Shown: positions 7,115 through 16,337, counted from the stretch's first letter. The stretch: 43,274 bases of DNA from an uncultured Cellvibrio sp. (GCA_946481735.1 CAMLOU010000016.1:1-43274); one strand, 5' to 3'. The notes: generated by a model from the sequence alone, not told the origin. Translations and numbers: made by a program.

Positions 7115-7387
7115 GCTGAGATTTACCTCTGTATAGACATCTCGTAGAAACCCGCTTGCCGATGATGCGGGGGCTCAATATGGTTCACTCGCGCTCACCC
7201 GTCAAACAGCAACGAGTTGTACTTGTTGCAAAAGACACGACAGTTTTACAAAGGTTCAGCGCCGTGCCAGTTTTCGTTAAGTTTAGTTAAAAAAATATGC
7301 ATTAAATGTCGAAGCGAAGCGTTAAATGTTTCATTTGGTTACAGATTTTGCTCCGTTCTTGCGCATCGCCAGTTCACTTGCAAGGTT
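7115..7387 (-). promoter_or_regulatory. Long rpoE-rseA intergenic region with hairpin and sigma-E-like site
   Basis: In relatives rpoE and its anti-sigma gene are almost contiguous; here 273 A/T-rich bp separate them. On the minus strand I see GAACCT (7257-7252), 16 bp, then TCTTT (7235-7231), a partial match to sigma-E promoters (GAACTT-N16-TCTGA). Nearer rseA is a small hairpin, CCCGC (7151-7155) with GCGGG (7167-7171), followed on the minus strand by TTTCT, which could attenuate read-through. No convincing small ORF was seen. Confidence 0.4.
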
Positions 7388-7978
7388 TCAGACTTCGCTT
7401 AATAAAGGGTGGATGCGCTTATCGATAGCTTCCCGTGCGCGGAAGATCCGCGAGCGTACCGTACCGACCGGGCAGTCCATGATCGCGGCGATATCCTCGT
7501 AGCTGAGCCCTTCCATCTCGCGTAAGGTCACCGCTGTACGCAGGTCCTCCGGAAGGTCGCGAATCGCCTGATCAATCACCGTCTGCAATTCCTCCGTCAG
7601 GAGGTTATGCTCCGGGGTATTCATTTCTTTTAGTGCATCGTTACCGTTATAGAATTCTGCCTCATCCACTTCGACATCGCTGGCTGGCGGACGGCGGTTG
7701 CGCGCGACCAAGTGATTCTTGGCGGTGTTGATCGCGATGCGATACATCCAGGTGTAAAAAGCGCTGTCCCCACGAAAGTTGGGCAGCGCCCGGTAGGCCT
7801 TGATAAAGGCATCCTGGGCTACGTCATGAACCTCGGCATGATCGCGGATAAAGCGGCTGATGATCGCCAGGATTTTGTGTTGATACTTGATTACGAGCAA
7901 GTCAAAGGCACGTTTATCGCCTTTTTGAACGCGTTCAACCAGTTGTTGATCCGCATCTTGCGCTATTTGCGCTGTCAT
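7388..7978 (-). CDS. rpoE: RNA polymerase sigma factor RpoE (AlgU, sigma-E)
   Basis: This ECF sigma factor directs the envelope-stress regulon. I start at the ATG at 7978 (MTAQIAQDADQQLVERVQKG), 196 residues; an in-frame GTG at 7999 is less likely because the alignment to AlgU begins after it. Region 2 (KRAFDLLVIKYQHKILAIISRF, then DVAQDAFIKAYRAL and FYTWMYRIAINTAKNHL) and region 4 (LREMEGLSYEDIAAIMDCPVGTVRSRIFRARE) are complete. It is divergent from nadB, as in Pseudomonas, and heads the rse operon. A sigma-E-type promoter upstream suggests self-activation. Confidence 0.97.
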   Translation of the reverse strand: MTAQIAQDADQQLVERVQKGDKRAFDLLVIKYQHKILAIISRFIRDHAEVHDVAQDAFIKAYRALPNFRGDSAFYTWMYRIAINTAKNHLVARNRRPPASDVEVDEAEFYNGNDALKEMNTPEHNLLTEELQTVIDQAIRDLPEDLRTAVTLREMEGLSYEDIAAIMDCPVGTVRSRIFRAREAIDKRIHPLLSEV

Positions 7979-8152
7979 TCTGCTAAAACCCCCAAGCACT
8001 TCGGGACCACCGAAGTCAGATAAGACCCAGCCCTGCGGCTATGAATTGTTATGAATGCACAGCTTACCTGCAAAAGTTAATACTGCACAATCAATCACTT
8101 GCGAAGATGAAAGCCTTTAAATCGCAGACAGGGGCTCATTTCGAACTGGCAG

Positions 8153-8179
8153 ATAGACTCACCCCCATCAGAAAAGTTC
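8153..8179 (-). promoter_or_regulatory. Candidate sigma-E autoregulatory promoter of rpoE
   Basis: The minus strand has GAACTT at 8179-8174, a 16-bp spacer, and TCTAT at 8157-8153. The -35 matches the sigma-E consensus fully and the -10 in four of five bases. The leader to the rpoE ATG would be about 165-170 nt. The 427-bp nadB-rpoE region (7979-8405) otherwise holds a nadB promoter candidate and no supported gene. Confidence 0.6.
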
Positions 8180-8306
8180 AGGCGCCACCTATCATACCGG
8201 GCTTTATCATCCTGTCAGTAAGCCAGCCCACACAAGCTTGCGTATATATGACCCGGCGGTAAACAGGGCGCCTAAAAATCCCTGTAGAGGACAATCGGTG
8301 CGGGCG

Positions 8307-8335
8307 TTAAACTGGGGCACCGGCTTGTATATACT
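8307..8335 (+). promoter_or_regulatory. Candidate sigma-70 promoter of nadB
   Basis: TTAAAC at 8307-8312 and TATACT at 8330-8335 are separated by 17 bp, with the nadB start about 70 bp downstream. The -10 is close to consensus and the -35 is moderate. Confidence 0.45.
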
Positions 8336-8405
8336 GCACGGCCGCTGAAGACCTGGTATTGATAACGCCGGTCTTGCAACGATTTTCTGATACGGACCCG
8401 TATTG

Positions 8406-10025
8406 ATGAACAAACACTACAACCACGATGTATTGGTCATAGGTTCCGGCGCTGCCGGGCTGACCCTGGCCCTCAACCTTGCCACCCATGCCAAGGTCGC
8501 GCTGCTCAGCAAGAGTGCGGCCAACGAAGGTTCTACCTGGTTTGCCCAGGGCGGTATTGCGGCGGTATTGGACGATCAGGATTCTATTGATGCCCATGTC
8601 GCTGACACCCTGGTGGCCGGGTCTGGCCTGTGCCATGAAGACGCGGTACGGTTTACGGTGGAACGCAGTAAAGGCGCCATCCAATGGTTGATTGACCAGG
8701 GCGTGAGTTTTACCAAGGAAAGCGGCAAGGAGGATTACCACCTTACCCAGGAAGGCGGGCACAGCCATCGCCGTATCATCCACAGTGCCGATGCGACCGG
8801 CCAGGCGGTACACAGCACATTGCTGGAACGCGCCCAGCAAAATAACCTGCATATTTTTGAACACCATGTGGCCATCAACCTCATTACCCAGGCGGATGCC
8901 GGCTCACGCAAATTGCGCTGCACCGGCGCTTACGCCCTGAGCCATGAAGACGACCACGTGCATGTATTCCAGGCCAAGGTGGTGGTGCTGGCCACGGGCG
9001 GTGCCAGCAAGGTGTACCTTTATACCAGCAACCCGGATAGCGCCAGTGGCGATGGTATCGCCATGGCCTGGCGCGCTGGTTGCCGTGTTGCCAATATGGA
9101 ATTTAACCAGTTCCACCCTACCTGCCTGTATCACCCGAAAGCAAAAACCTTTTTGATTACCGAAGCCTTGCGCGGCGAAGGTGCCTATCTGCGTTTACCA
9201 AACGGCGAGCGCTTTATGCCTCGTTTTGACGAGCGAGCCGAGCTGGCTCCGCGGGATATAGTGGCGCGCGCTATCGACCATGAGATCAAACGCCTGGGTT
9301 GCGATTGTGTGTACCTGGATATCAGCCACAAGTCGCCGGAATTTATCAGCGAACATTTTCCCACGGTGAAAGCGCGTTGCCTGGAGTTTGGTATCGACAT
9401 CACCAAAGAGCCCATTCCCGTGGTGCCGGCCGCCCACTACACCTGTGGCGGCGTGGTGGTGGATAAAAATGGTCAAACCGATTTGCAAAATCTTTACGCC
9501 ATCGGCGAAACCTCCTTTACCGGATTGCATGGCGCCAACCGCATGGCGAGCAATTCGCTTCTGGAATGCATTGTGTATGCGCAATCGGCGGCTGAACATA
9601 TCCTCGCCAACCTGCCCGACATTTGCGAACCCGACCCGTCACCACAGTGGGACGAATCGCGCGTGACCAACTCCGATGAAGATGTGGTGATCTCGCATAA
9701 CTGGGATGAATTGCGCCGGTTTATGTGGGACTACGTCGGCATCGTACGCACCCACAAACGGCTGGAGCGGGCGACCCATCGCATCAAGTTATTGCGCAAG
9801 GAAATTGCCGAGTATTACAGCAACTACAAAGTCAGCAGCGACCTGATTGAATTGCGTAACCTCGCCACGGTTGCGGAGCTGATTATTCGTTCTGCTATCG
9901 AACGCAAGGAAAGTCGCGGTTTACACTTTTCCCTCGATTACCCTAAAAAATCCGCTGTCGCCCGCGATACCATCCTGGTGCCGATGAATTTTGCCGGGCA
10001 GGATATCGTGGTCAGCAAGGATTGA
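8406..10025 (+). CDS. nadB: L-aspartate oxidase NadB
   Basis: This flavoenzyme oxidises L-aspartate to iminoaspartate, the first step of de novo NAD synthesis, passing product to quinolinate synthase NadA. I use the ATG at 8406 (539 residues); a TTG lies one codon before. The FAD-binding start is [19 protein letters not shown], with [13 protein letters not shown] and a second FAD contact in [20 protein letters not shown] and [17 protein letters not shown]. The active-site region HFPTCLYHP-type ([10 protein letters not shown]) and [10 protein letters not shown] are intact. The C-terminal helical domain is present. It is divergent from rpoE. Confidence 0.97.
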   Translation: MNKHYNHDVLVIGSGAAGLTLALNLATHAKVALLSKSAANEGSTWFAQGGIAAVLDDQDSIDAHVADTLVAGSGLCHEDAVRFTVERSKGAIQWLIDQGVSFTKESGKEDYHLTQEGGHSHRRIIHSADATGQAVHSTLLERAQQNNLHIFEHHVAINLITQADAGSRKLRCTGAYALSHEDDHVHVFQAKVVVLATGGASKVYLYTSNPDSASGDGIAMAWRAGCRVANMEFNQFHPTCLYHPKAKTFLITEALRGEGAYLRLPNGERFMPRFDERAELAPRDIVARAIDHEIKRLGCDCVYLDISHKSPEFISEHFPTVKARCLEFGIDITKEPIPVVPAAHYTCGGVVVDKNGQTDLQNLYAIGETSFTGLHGANRMASNSLLECIVYAQSAAEHILANLPDICEPDPSPQWDESRVTNSDEDVVISHNWDELRRFMWDYVGIVRTHKRLERATHRIKLLRKEIAEYYSNYKVSSDLIELRNLATVAELIIRSAIERKESRGLHFSLDYPKKSAVARDTILVPMNFAGQDIVVSKD

Positions 10026-10029
10026 TCAT

Positions 10030-10100
10030 GTCGGGCGGCCGGTGCGTGCACGTTAAACATCAGTGCATGCACCTTTATTAATGCATGCACTGCGCCCGAC
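10030..10100. repeat. Nested hairpin of TGCATGCA palindromes between nadB and the lipoprotein gene
   Basis: CAGTGCATGCA (10061-10071) and TGCATGCACTG (10082-10092) are perfect 11-bp arms around CCTTTATTAA. Directly outside the right arm CGCCCGAC (10093-10100) pairs with GTCGGGCG (10030-10037), leaving 23 bases looped on the left. That loop holds another related palindrome, GTGCGTGCAC (10042-10051). No T-run follows at once, so it is not a classic terminator although it begins five bases after nadB. Confidence 0.6.
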
Positions 10101-10201
10101 TCGTTACAGATTCTCACAAGCAGGTACAATTTTTTACCACTCCTTTTTTTCACGCGCTGCATACTCTGTTCAATGAAAAATCATTCAATGGAGCTGCTTA
10201 C

Positions 10202-11269
10202 ATGCGTGTCACATTCTTCGTCCGTTCATTTGCTCTGGTGTGCCTCAGCCTGTTTTTCCTGGCGAGTTGCGGCAGCGATGACAAACCACCCAAAGCGGAC
10301 TTCAGTATCGAACCGGATGGTCTCCAGGGGCGGATTGTCCTGCGCCTGTATGAACACGACGGGCAACTCTTTGCCGCGACAGATCGCGGGCTGTACAGCA
10401 AAGTCAAAGGCAATGGCCGCTGGCAAGCGAAGGGGCTGAGCAACAGCGAAGTATTGGATATCGCGTTTCTGGATGATGAACATTTTCTGGCCTCTACATC
10501 GCGCCTTGTTGATGAAATCGCGCAATATGGCCTGCAGGAAACCACGGACGGCGGTGCCACCTGGGCTGCGGTTACCCATAATTTCGGCGGCGAGGCTGAT
10601 CCGGAAGCGATCCATGGCCTGCACTACGACGACGATAACAATGCGCTTTACGCAACCGGTATTGAAGTGTTGGCACGCTCTCTGGATGAGGGACGTAACT
10701 GGGAAATTTTGAGCGGTGAATGGCATGGATTCGGCCAACGCAAAACCATCGTGAAACGCAATCCGGCCACCAATGAAATCTGGTACGGCGGCCAAAATGC
10801 GCTGGAGCAATTAGTGTTGCGGGTATATTCGCTGGATACCGAAGAAGAACGCAGCTATTCCGACTTACTGCCCAACCCCAGCGTTATTTATGGCATACAG
10901 TTTGATGCAACCAATGATCAACGTGTGTTGGCCAGCGGTGAAGGCGGTGTACTGGAAAGCACGGATAACGGTGAAACCTGGACCAATTTACTAGGCGATG
11001 TGGATTACCGTTTTTATTTTGATGTAGCGCTTGATCCGGATGATCCACAGACACTCTACACGGCCGGTTGGGATAAAAATTGGGACACACCGCAACCCCT
11101 GATTCTGGAGATTTCAAAAAATGGCGGTACCAACTGGTCAAAATATCTGTACCCCAGCCAATCGCTCTTTGGTGGTGTCCGGAGTTTGTTAGCAGTGAAG
11201 GAAGGCGAACGTACTGTTTTATATCTGGGGCTGTATCGCGGCGGTATTATGAAGGTCAGTTTTTTGTAA
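10202..11269 (+). CDS. Lipoprotein with BNR/Asp-box beta-propeller repeats
   Basis: I start at the ATG at 10202, giving 355 residues with a lipoprotein signal (LFFLASC lipobox, Cys near residue 23). Repeats of the form S/T-x-D/N-x-G-x-T/N-W recur: TTDGGATW, SLDEGRNW, STDNGETW and SKNGGTNW. These are Asp-boxes typical of beta-propellers such as sialidases, sortilin and Ycf48-like proteins. No catalytic residues of sialidase can be assigned, so a binding or assembly role at the outer membrane is more likely. Its stop is four bases from the convergent ygfX stop. Confidence 0.75.
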   Translation: MRVTFFVRSFALVCLSLFFLASCGSDDKPPKADFSIEPDGLQGRIVLRLYEHDGQLFAATDRGLYSKVKGNGRWQAKGLSNSEVLDIAFLDDEHFLASTSRLVDEIAQYGLQETTDGGATWAAVTHNFGGEADPEAIHGLHYDDDNNALYATGIEVLARSLDEGRNWEILSGEWHGFGQRKTIVKRNPATNEIWYGGQNALEQLVLRVYSLDTEEERSYSDLLPNPSVIYGIQFDATNDQRVLASGEGGVLESTDNGETWTNLLGDVDYRFYFDVALDPDDPQTLYTAGWDKNWDTPQPLILEISKNGGTNWSKYLYPSQSLFGGVRSLLAVKEGERTVLYLGLYRGGIMKVSFL

Positions 11270-11273
11270 GTGT

Positions 11274-11693
11274 TTAACGCCGCGTGCGCAACCAGACGCG
11301 CAGGCGGCGATGCATATCCGGCGATGTACTGTCGGGCAGGATAACGACATAAAGGCGTGCCCGGTTATGGGTATCGCGACAGGGCAACACCATTAACCAG
11401 GACAACACCACGGCGTCATCTGCGAGGACAATCGCACGTCGACTGTCGCCGTGGTCAAGCACCCACCCCTGCCCGGTTATGCGCAACACGCAGGGCAAGC
11501 TGCACCAATAGCGGTAACACGCACGCAGACTGATCGACAAACCCGCCATACCTGCCAACCATAAAAAACCCCAGGATGGCTGCACGGATACCAACGGCAT
11601 CACCGCCATTGTCACACTGATCGCCAGCACTGCATGCACCAGACATTGGGCATACCACAGTTGACGGGAAGGCCGCAGAGGAACCGCCAACAT
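11274..11693 (-). CDS. ygfX: YgfX (CptA)-like membrane protein
   Basis: The likely protein begins at the ATG at 11693 (MLAVPLRPSRQLWYAQ) and has 139 residues, the usual YgfX length. Two hydrophobic helices lie near residues 20-38 and 43-60, followed by a short cytoplasmic beta-rich tail (VLRITGQGWVLDHGD and SWLMVLPCRDTHNRARLYVVILPD). YgfX proteins pair with SdhE and in enterics affect the membrane and cell division. The frame is open further upstream and overlaps sdhE, and the ribosome site at 11693 is poor, so a non-ATG start nearer sdhE is possible. Order sdhE-ygfX is conserved. Confidence 0.7.
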   Translation of the reverse strand: MLAVPLRPSRQLWYAQCLVHAVLAISVTMAVMPLVSVQPSWGFLWLAGMAGLSISLRACYRYWCSLPCVLRITGQGWVLDHGDSRRAIVLADDAVVLSWLMVLPCRDTHNRARLYVVILPDSTSPDMHRRLRVWLRTRR

Positions 11694-11775
11694 CTCCGGC
11701 GCGGGCAATGTTGCCGGTTCATGAGGCGAGGGGTAATGAGAAGCGCGACGGGAAGTACAACCAGAGGGCGGCGCG

Positions 11776-12027
11776 TCAGCTTTTTTTCTGAAGCCCGGTA
11801 TTAGCGCGAACAATGTCAACAATCCTTTGCAGATTCGGGTCCTGGGGGTCTTCACGGTTAATAAACCAGGCGTACATGTCCTGGTCTTCAGATTCCAGCA
11901 ATGTCCAATAACGTTCTTTATCGTCTTGCGGCAGGCCGGGATACACATTTTCCAGAAAGGGCAGCAGGATCAAATCCAGCTCTAACATGCCGCGCCGGCT
12001 TCCCCAAAATAAACGGTTTATCTCCAC
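11776..12027 (-). CDS. sdhE: FAD assembly factor SdhE
   Basis: An 83-residue all-helical protein that helps attach FAD covalently to SdhA of succinate dehydrogenase and to fumarate reductase. The conserved RRGMLELD (family motif RGxxE) is at residues 11-18, and DMYAWFINREDP fits the family's D-L-F-x-W segment. The start is GTG at 12027 with AGGTAG upstream. It precedes ygfX on the same strand, the usual sdhE-ygfX pair. Confidence 0.93.
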   Translation of the reverse strand: MEINRLFWGSRRGMLELDLILLPFLENVYPGLPQDDKERYWTLLESEDQDMYAWFINREDPQDPNLQRIVDIVRANTGLQKKS

Positions 12028-12098
12028 GATTGACTACCTGCTAACCTGATAAAACGGCCCCGCAGTATAACGCAATTCATTCCCGTCGCCAGCAAGGT

Positions 12099-13430
12099 TT
12101 AGTAGGTGGCGGCGACAACGGTACGGTTGCGCCCCTGCGCCTTGGCTTGATAAAGCGCCACATCCACCCGGCGGAACAGGTGGTGAAAGGCATCCTTACA
12201 TTGATGCGACCCAACGCCTATACTGACCGTCACCACAAGCTGCGGAAAATCCTCAAACCGGGCACAGGCGATCTTGCTGCGTAATTTTTCCGCCGTAAGG
12301 TAGGCGTCCTCAGGCTGCGAGTTGGGAAGAATCACAATAAACTCCTCCCCACCCCAACGCGCCGCGCGATCTGTCTGGCGAATGTTGTCGGTTATCAATG
12401 CGGAAATTGCACGCAACACCTTGTCACCACCGTCGTGTCCGAGTGTGTCATTAATTTGCTTGAAGTGATCAATATCAATAATCAGTAGCGACACCTGCCG
12501 TTCAACACCCGCGCCAAAATGGTCTTCAATATAATCTGTTATTCCCTGGCGATTCAGCAGCCCGGTGAGATGATCCGTCATGGACAGTTGTTTGTATTTA
12601 TCGCTTTGCTGGGCCAGTAAATTATTTTGATTGGCCAGTTTTGCCAGGCGCAAACGCTCCACCATGACGCTGCGGCGCAAGGTGGCCAGCTTGATTGCGC
12701 CTGCGGCAATTATCACGAAGATCCAGAACACCAGGATACTGAAATACCAACGCTCCGCCGAAATCCAGAGCCCCACAAATTCCAGCCGATTCAATTTAAA
12801 ATCATGCTGGCCTATGGGCGCCGGATAACTTAAATCGATCCCGAATGCGACAACATTGCGAAAATTTGGCTGGGAAAATTCACGCGGCACCTGATAAGAC
12901 GTCACCCACCATTCACCGACTGAAAATTCCTTTAACTGGAGCGTCAAAGGGTCATTCACAAATTGGCTGGGAATATAAACATTATTAAATTTAGCTGTGT
13001 CGATGCGATTGATATCAGAAAACCCCGGCTCGTAATTGCGCATATAAAATCGCAATCGCTTATCGCTGCCGGTATAGTCAATATCTACATGAATCGTGTC
13101 GTAGCCGGACAGGTCGAGCCCCTCGGTGCCTTGGCCACCACCGATAATAATATGAAAGCCGCAGGTATAATCCTGCCCATCTGCTACAACAACGCAACGC
13201 CAGCGTAATTGTTCAGCATCCAGCCAATACGCCTGCGACTCCCCGCTGGGCGATTCACTCATGTATAAATACGCCGCAACCTCGGAAGACGGCGCCAGAA
13301 TTAAATTCCTGGTGGGAAAAAAACGGTGCGCATACATGGCCACCAGGGTCAGCAAGCAGCACAACAACAACTTGTAATAACTGCTGCCACGAATTTTGGC
13401 GTAATGGCGGTATTCGGTGTTGCGCTTCAT
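12099..13430 (-). CDS. Membrane diguanylate cyclase with a periplasmic sensor domain
   Basis: From the ATG at 13430 (GTGGGA upstream) the protein has 443 residues. A first membrane helix is at about residues 20-36, a periplasmic domain spans about 40-225, a second helix about 229-250, a short coiled coil follows, then a GGDEF domain from about 285. The active site is GGEEF (360-364) and the inhibitory site RQTD (351-354) lies five residues before it, so it should make cyclic di-GMP under product inhibition. The periplasmic part (LDLSGYDTIHVDIDYTG, RLRFYMRNYEPGF, VVAFGIDL) looks like a galactose-binding or carbohydrate-module beta-sandwich, suggesting a sugar ligand. That reading is inference. 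An in-frame TTG lies at 13460. Confidence 0.9.
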   Translation of the reverse strand: MKRNTEYRHYAKIRGSSYYKLLLCCLLTLVAMYAHRFFPTRNLILAPSSEVAAYLYMSESPSGESQAYWLDAEQLRWRCVVVADGQDYTCGFHIIIGGGQGTEGLDLSGYDTIHVDIDYTGSDKRLRFYMRNYEPGFSDINRIDTAKFNNVYIPSQFVNDPLTLQLKEFSVGEWWVTSYQVPREFSQPNFRNVVAFGIDLSYPAPIGQHDFKLNRLEFVGLWISAERWYFSILVFWIFVIIAAGAIKLATLRRSVMVERLRLAKLANQNNLLAQQSDKYKQLSMTDHLTGLLNRQGITDYIEDHFGAGVERQVSLLIIDIDHFKQINDTLGHDGGDKVLRAISALITDNIRQTDRAARWGGEEFIVILPNSQPEDAYLTAEKLRSKIACARFEDFPQLVVTVSIGVGSHQCKDAFHHLFRRVDVALYQAKAQGRNRTVVAATY

Positions 13431-13631
13431 AACATCCCACTCATTATGTATTGCAGCCAAGCGTGGCGACGGCTGGCTCAGTCAGGTTATCTGTCAGTAT
13501 AGTCAGGCAGGCCGGGAATGCTGAATAATTGCGTCGCACACCCTTGATGAGCGCTGGCACTGTTGTTAGCCCGCGGATAGCTCTATCATGGCGTGCATCA
13601 TCTGAGAACAAATTACTTGTGGAGTTGGATC

Positions 13632-14624
13632 TTGACTGAACAACTGACAATCGCTGATCAATCCCTGCTCAAGTTGATTGATAGCCCCGATTTCAAAACG
13701 CAAACCTGTCTTGCGGATCTCGGCCACTACGCGTTGCTGGGCGTAGAGGGCCCGGATGCTGCGAAATTTTTACAGGGCCAGGTCACCTGCGATGTGCGGG
13801 AATTAGCCAATCACGTTACGCGCCTGGGTGCGCAGTGCAATCTTAAAGGACGTATGTTGTTGAGCTTTCGCGCACTGCAACGGGATGAACAACGCATCCT
13901 GCTGCGCATGCACGGTGGTTTGATTGAGAAAGCCCTGGCAACATTTGGAAAATACATTGTGTTTTCCAAAGCCAAATTAGTTGATCACAGCGCACATTAT
14001 CGTCGGGTTGGACTGCATGGACCGGCAGCCGAATCGCTCCTGCGTACCACGCTTGGCCAGGCACCCGAACACATCGATGAGTGGGTTGCAGCAGGTGACC
14101 ATATCATCATCAAACTCGATCAACAGCGTTATGAATGCTGGCTGGCCGGGGATGCGGAGCCGGTGCTTGCAGCCCTGTCCCAACACACACATCCCGCTGC
14201 GGAAAATTATTGGACGTTGCTGGATATTCGCGCGGGTATCGGTGAAGTGCGACCGGAAAGTGATGAGCTGTTTACCCCGCAATCACTCAATTACCAATTG
14301 GTCAACGCTGTAAATTTTCGCAAAGGTTGCTACACCGGCCAGGAGATCGTGGCGCGCCTGCATTATCGCGGCACGCTGAAGCGGCACATGCAGCGTTTTA
14401 CTTTTATCGCCGATGAAGCCGCACTGCCGCTGCCGGGCAGCACCGTCAATAACAGCCAGGGCAGCGCGATAGGCGAGATTGTCATGGCGGCCTACGCCAG
14501 TCCACAACGGGTTGAAGCACTGGTCAACATCATTGATGCACAACTCACCGATGCCTGGCTCGGGCACAAAAAACTCGAACACCTGCCGCTTCCCTATGCT
14601 ATACCTAGTGAAGAAAATACCTGA
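13632..14624 (+). CDS. ygfZ: Folate-binding YgfZ, Fe-S cluster/tRNA modification factor
   Basis: YgfZ is a GcvT-like tetrahydrofolate-binding protein needed for some iron-sulphur enzymes such as MiaB. The signature KGCYTGQEIVARLHYRG is present with its conserved Cys, and VEGPDAAKFLQGQVTCD marks the N-terminal fold. No ATG begins this frame near the conserved start. I use TTG at 13632, preceded by GGAG, giving 331 residues; GTG at 13593 is the alternative. It is divergent from the diguanylate cyclase gene, with the HDOD gene 57 bp downstream. Confidence 0.9.
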   Translation: MTEQLTIADQSLLKLIDSPDFKTQTCLADLGHYALLGVEGPDAAKFLQGQVTCDVRELANHVTRLGAQCNLKGRMLLSFRALQRDEQRILLRMHGGLIEKALATFGKYIVFSKAKLVDHSAHYRRVGLHGPAAESLLRTTLGQAPEHIDEWVAAGDHIIIKLDQQRYECWLAGDAEPVLAALSQHTHPAAENYWTLLDIRAGIGEVRPESDELFTPQSLNYQLVNAVNFRKGCYTGQEIVARLHYRGTLKRHMQRFTFIADEAALPLPGSTVNNSQGSAIGEIVMAAYASPQRVEALVNIIDAQLTDAWLGHKKLEHLPLPYAIPSEENT

Positions 14625-14681
14625 TGACTCTTTAGATGCCGCATGCGCGGCCGTTCCACCTTTCGACATGCAGGGCCACCG

Positions 14682-15518
14682 ATGAGCTTAATCGTAGAAA
14701 AAGTCCGCCAGGAAATTATTACCGCTATCAAAAACGACCGTCTGGTATTACCGACCTTACCTGAAGTCGCACTGCGCGTCAGGGAGGTGGCTGACGACCC
14801 CAATGCCGACCTGGAAAAGCTTGCGCAGGTTATCGGCAACGATGCCGCGTTGAGTGCCCGCATTGTGCGGGTGGCCAACAGCCCCTTATTAAGAGCAAGC
14901 CGCCCCATTGAAGACCTGAAGGCAGCGGTTATGCGCCTGGGAATCGCGTACACCAGCAATATTGCCACGGGATTGGCGATGGAGCAGATGTTCCAGGCCA
15001 CCTCTGACCTGGTTGATATGCGCATGCGCGATGTCTGGAGCCGTTCCAGTGAGATTGCGGGCATTTGCCATGTGCTGTGCAAACATTACACGCGCCTGCG
15101 GCCGGATCAGGCCACGCTGGCCGGCTTGATTCACAAGATCGGCGTGCTGCCCATCCTGACCTACGCCGAAGAAAATCCCGCGCTACTGAATGACAGCCTG
15201 ACCCTCGATAAGGTGATCGACAACCTGCACGCGCCTATCGGCGACCTGATTCTGAAAACCTGGGGATTCCCGGAAGAATTGGCTCACATCCCGTCCCAGC
15301 ATGTGGATTTCACCCGGCAAGCGGCCAAAGCCGATTATGCCGACATTGTTACCGTGGCCATGCTGCAGAGTTATGTGGGTACGGATTCACCGATGGGGCA
15401 AGTGGATTATCACCAGGTCACCGCCTTTGAACGCTTGGGTATGGACCCGGATATCCAGTTGGCAGAGTCGGAAGACCTGTCCGCCGAGATGGAAGCCGCA
15501 ATGGCGCTATTGAATTAA
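14682..15518 (+). CDS. HDOD-domain signalling protein
   Basis: A 278-residue cytoplasmic protein made almost entirely of an HDOD domain, which resembles HD phosphohydrolases but usually lacks full metal sites. It has LPTLPEVALRVREVADDPNA at the start, DAALSARIVRVANSPLL, and a degenerate HD motif (GLIHKIGVLPIL, with HK for HD). The lost Asp argues against phosphodiesterase activity and for a regulatory binding role. It follows ygfZ by 57 bp on the same strand. The start at 14682 has only a weak ribosome site; an upstream ATG at 14643 is possible. Confidence 0.88.
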   Translation: MSLIVEKVRQEIITAIKNDRLVLPTLPEVALRVREVADDPNADLEKLAQVIGNDAALSARIVRVANSPLLRASRPIEDLKAAVMRLGIAYTSNIATGLAMEQMFQATSDLVDMRMRDVWSRSSEIAGICHVLCKHYTRLRPDQATLAGLIHKIGVLPILTYAEENPALLNDSLTLDKVIDNLHAPIGDLILKTWGFPEELAHIPSQHVDFTRQAAKADYADIVTVAMLQSYVGTDSPMGQVDYHQVTAFERLGMDPDIQLAESEDLSAEMEAAMALLN

Positions 15519-15526
15519 TTGGCATG

Positions 15527-16213
15527 CTACAAACGCCAGTCAATCGGCGCCTTGCCCTGTTGCTGCAGATAGTCGTTAGCTTTGGAAAAATGCCCGTTGC
15601 CGATAAAACCGCGATGGGCTGACAAAGGCGACGGATGCGGTGACTTGAGCACCAGATGTTTTTGGGTGTCGATAAACTGGCCTTTCTTCTGCGCGTAACT
15701 GCCCCACAGCATAAACACCACGCCCTCGCACTGCTCATTCACCACCTGAATGGCGCGGTCGGTAAACTGTTCCCAACCCTGCCCCTGATGCGATCCGGCG
15801 CGCGCGCGTTCTACGGTCAGGGTCGCGTTCAGTAATAGCACACCTCGCTCCGCCCACGCTTGCAAACAGCCGTGCCCCGGCGGTGCAATACCCAGATCGC
15901 GCGCGATTTCCTTAAAGATATTCTGCAACGAAGGCGGCACATCTACACCCGGCTGCACCGAGAAACACAGGCCGTGTGCCTGACCGGGACCGTGGTAAGG
16001 ATCTTGCCCGAGGATAACCACCTTGACCTGGTCCAATGGTGTGGTATTGAAGGCGTTAAAGATTTGCTTGGAAGGCGGGAAAATCACCTTACCCATTTGC
16101 TTTTGCTGCAACAAAAATTCTTTAAGTTGCACCATGTAAGGTTTTTCAAATTCCGGAGCCAGATATTCCAGCCAACTCGGATCAAGGTCAATCTTGCGTG
16201 CAGCATTCGTCAT
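15527..16213 (-). CDS. ung: Uracil-DNA glycosylase
   Basis: This enzyme removes uracil from DNA for base-excision repair. The water-activating motif [14 protein letters not shown] and the DNA-intercalating loop [13 protein letters not shown] are intact, with [17 protein letters not shown] between them. I use the ATG at 16213 ([11 protein letters not shown]), 228 residues; an in-frame TTG at 16237 would add eight. It is convergent with the HDOD gene, eight bases between stops. Confidence 0.97.
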   Translation of the reverse strand: MTNAARKIDLDPSWLEYLAPEFEKPYMVQLKEFLLQQKQMGKVIFPPSKQIFNAFNTTPLDQVKVVILGQDPYHGPGQAHGLCFSVQPGVDVPPSLQNIFKEIARDLGIAPPGHGCLQAWAERGVLLLNATLTVERARAGSHQGQGWEQFTDRAIQVVNEQCEGVVFMLWGSYAQKKGQFIDTQKHLVLKSPHPSPLSAHRGFIGNGHFSKANDYLQQQGKAPIDWRL

Positions 16214-16310
16214 GGGGATTTGTGCCTGTCCTGTCAAACAAAGGCCGTAATCTAACAGCCACCGTACAAAATCGCTAACAGAAATCCGGCGCCGGCGCCG
16301 AAACAGGCAT

Positions 16311-16337
16311 AAAAAACCCGGCCTTGTGAGCCGGGTT
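16311..16337 (-). terminator. Intrinsic terminator of the peroxiredoxin gene
   Basis: On the minus strand AACCCGGC (16337-16330) pairs with GCCGGGTT (16322-16315) around a 7-base loop, and the stem runs into six T residues at 16316-16311. It starts 24 bases after the stop codon. Confidence 0.9.

Noticed and set aside
8041..8262. 73-codon open frame in the nadB-rpoE region
   Set aside because: It crosses the rpoE sigma-E promoter candidate, lacks a ribosome site and has no recognisable sequence.
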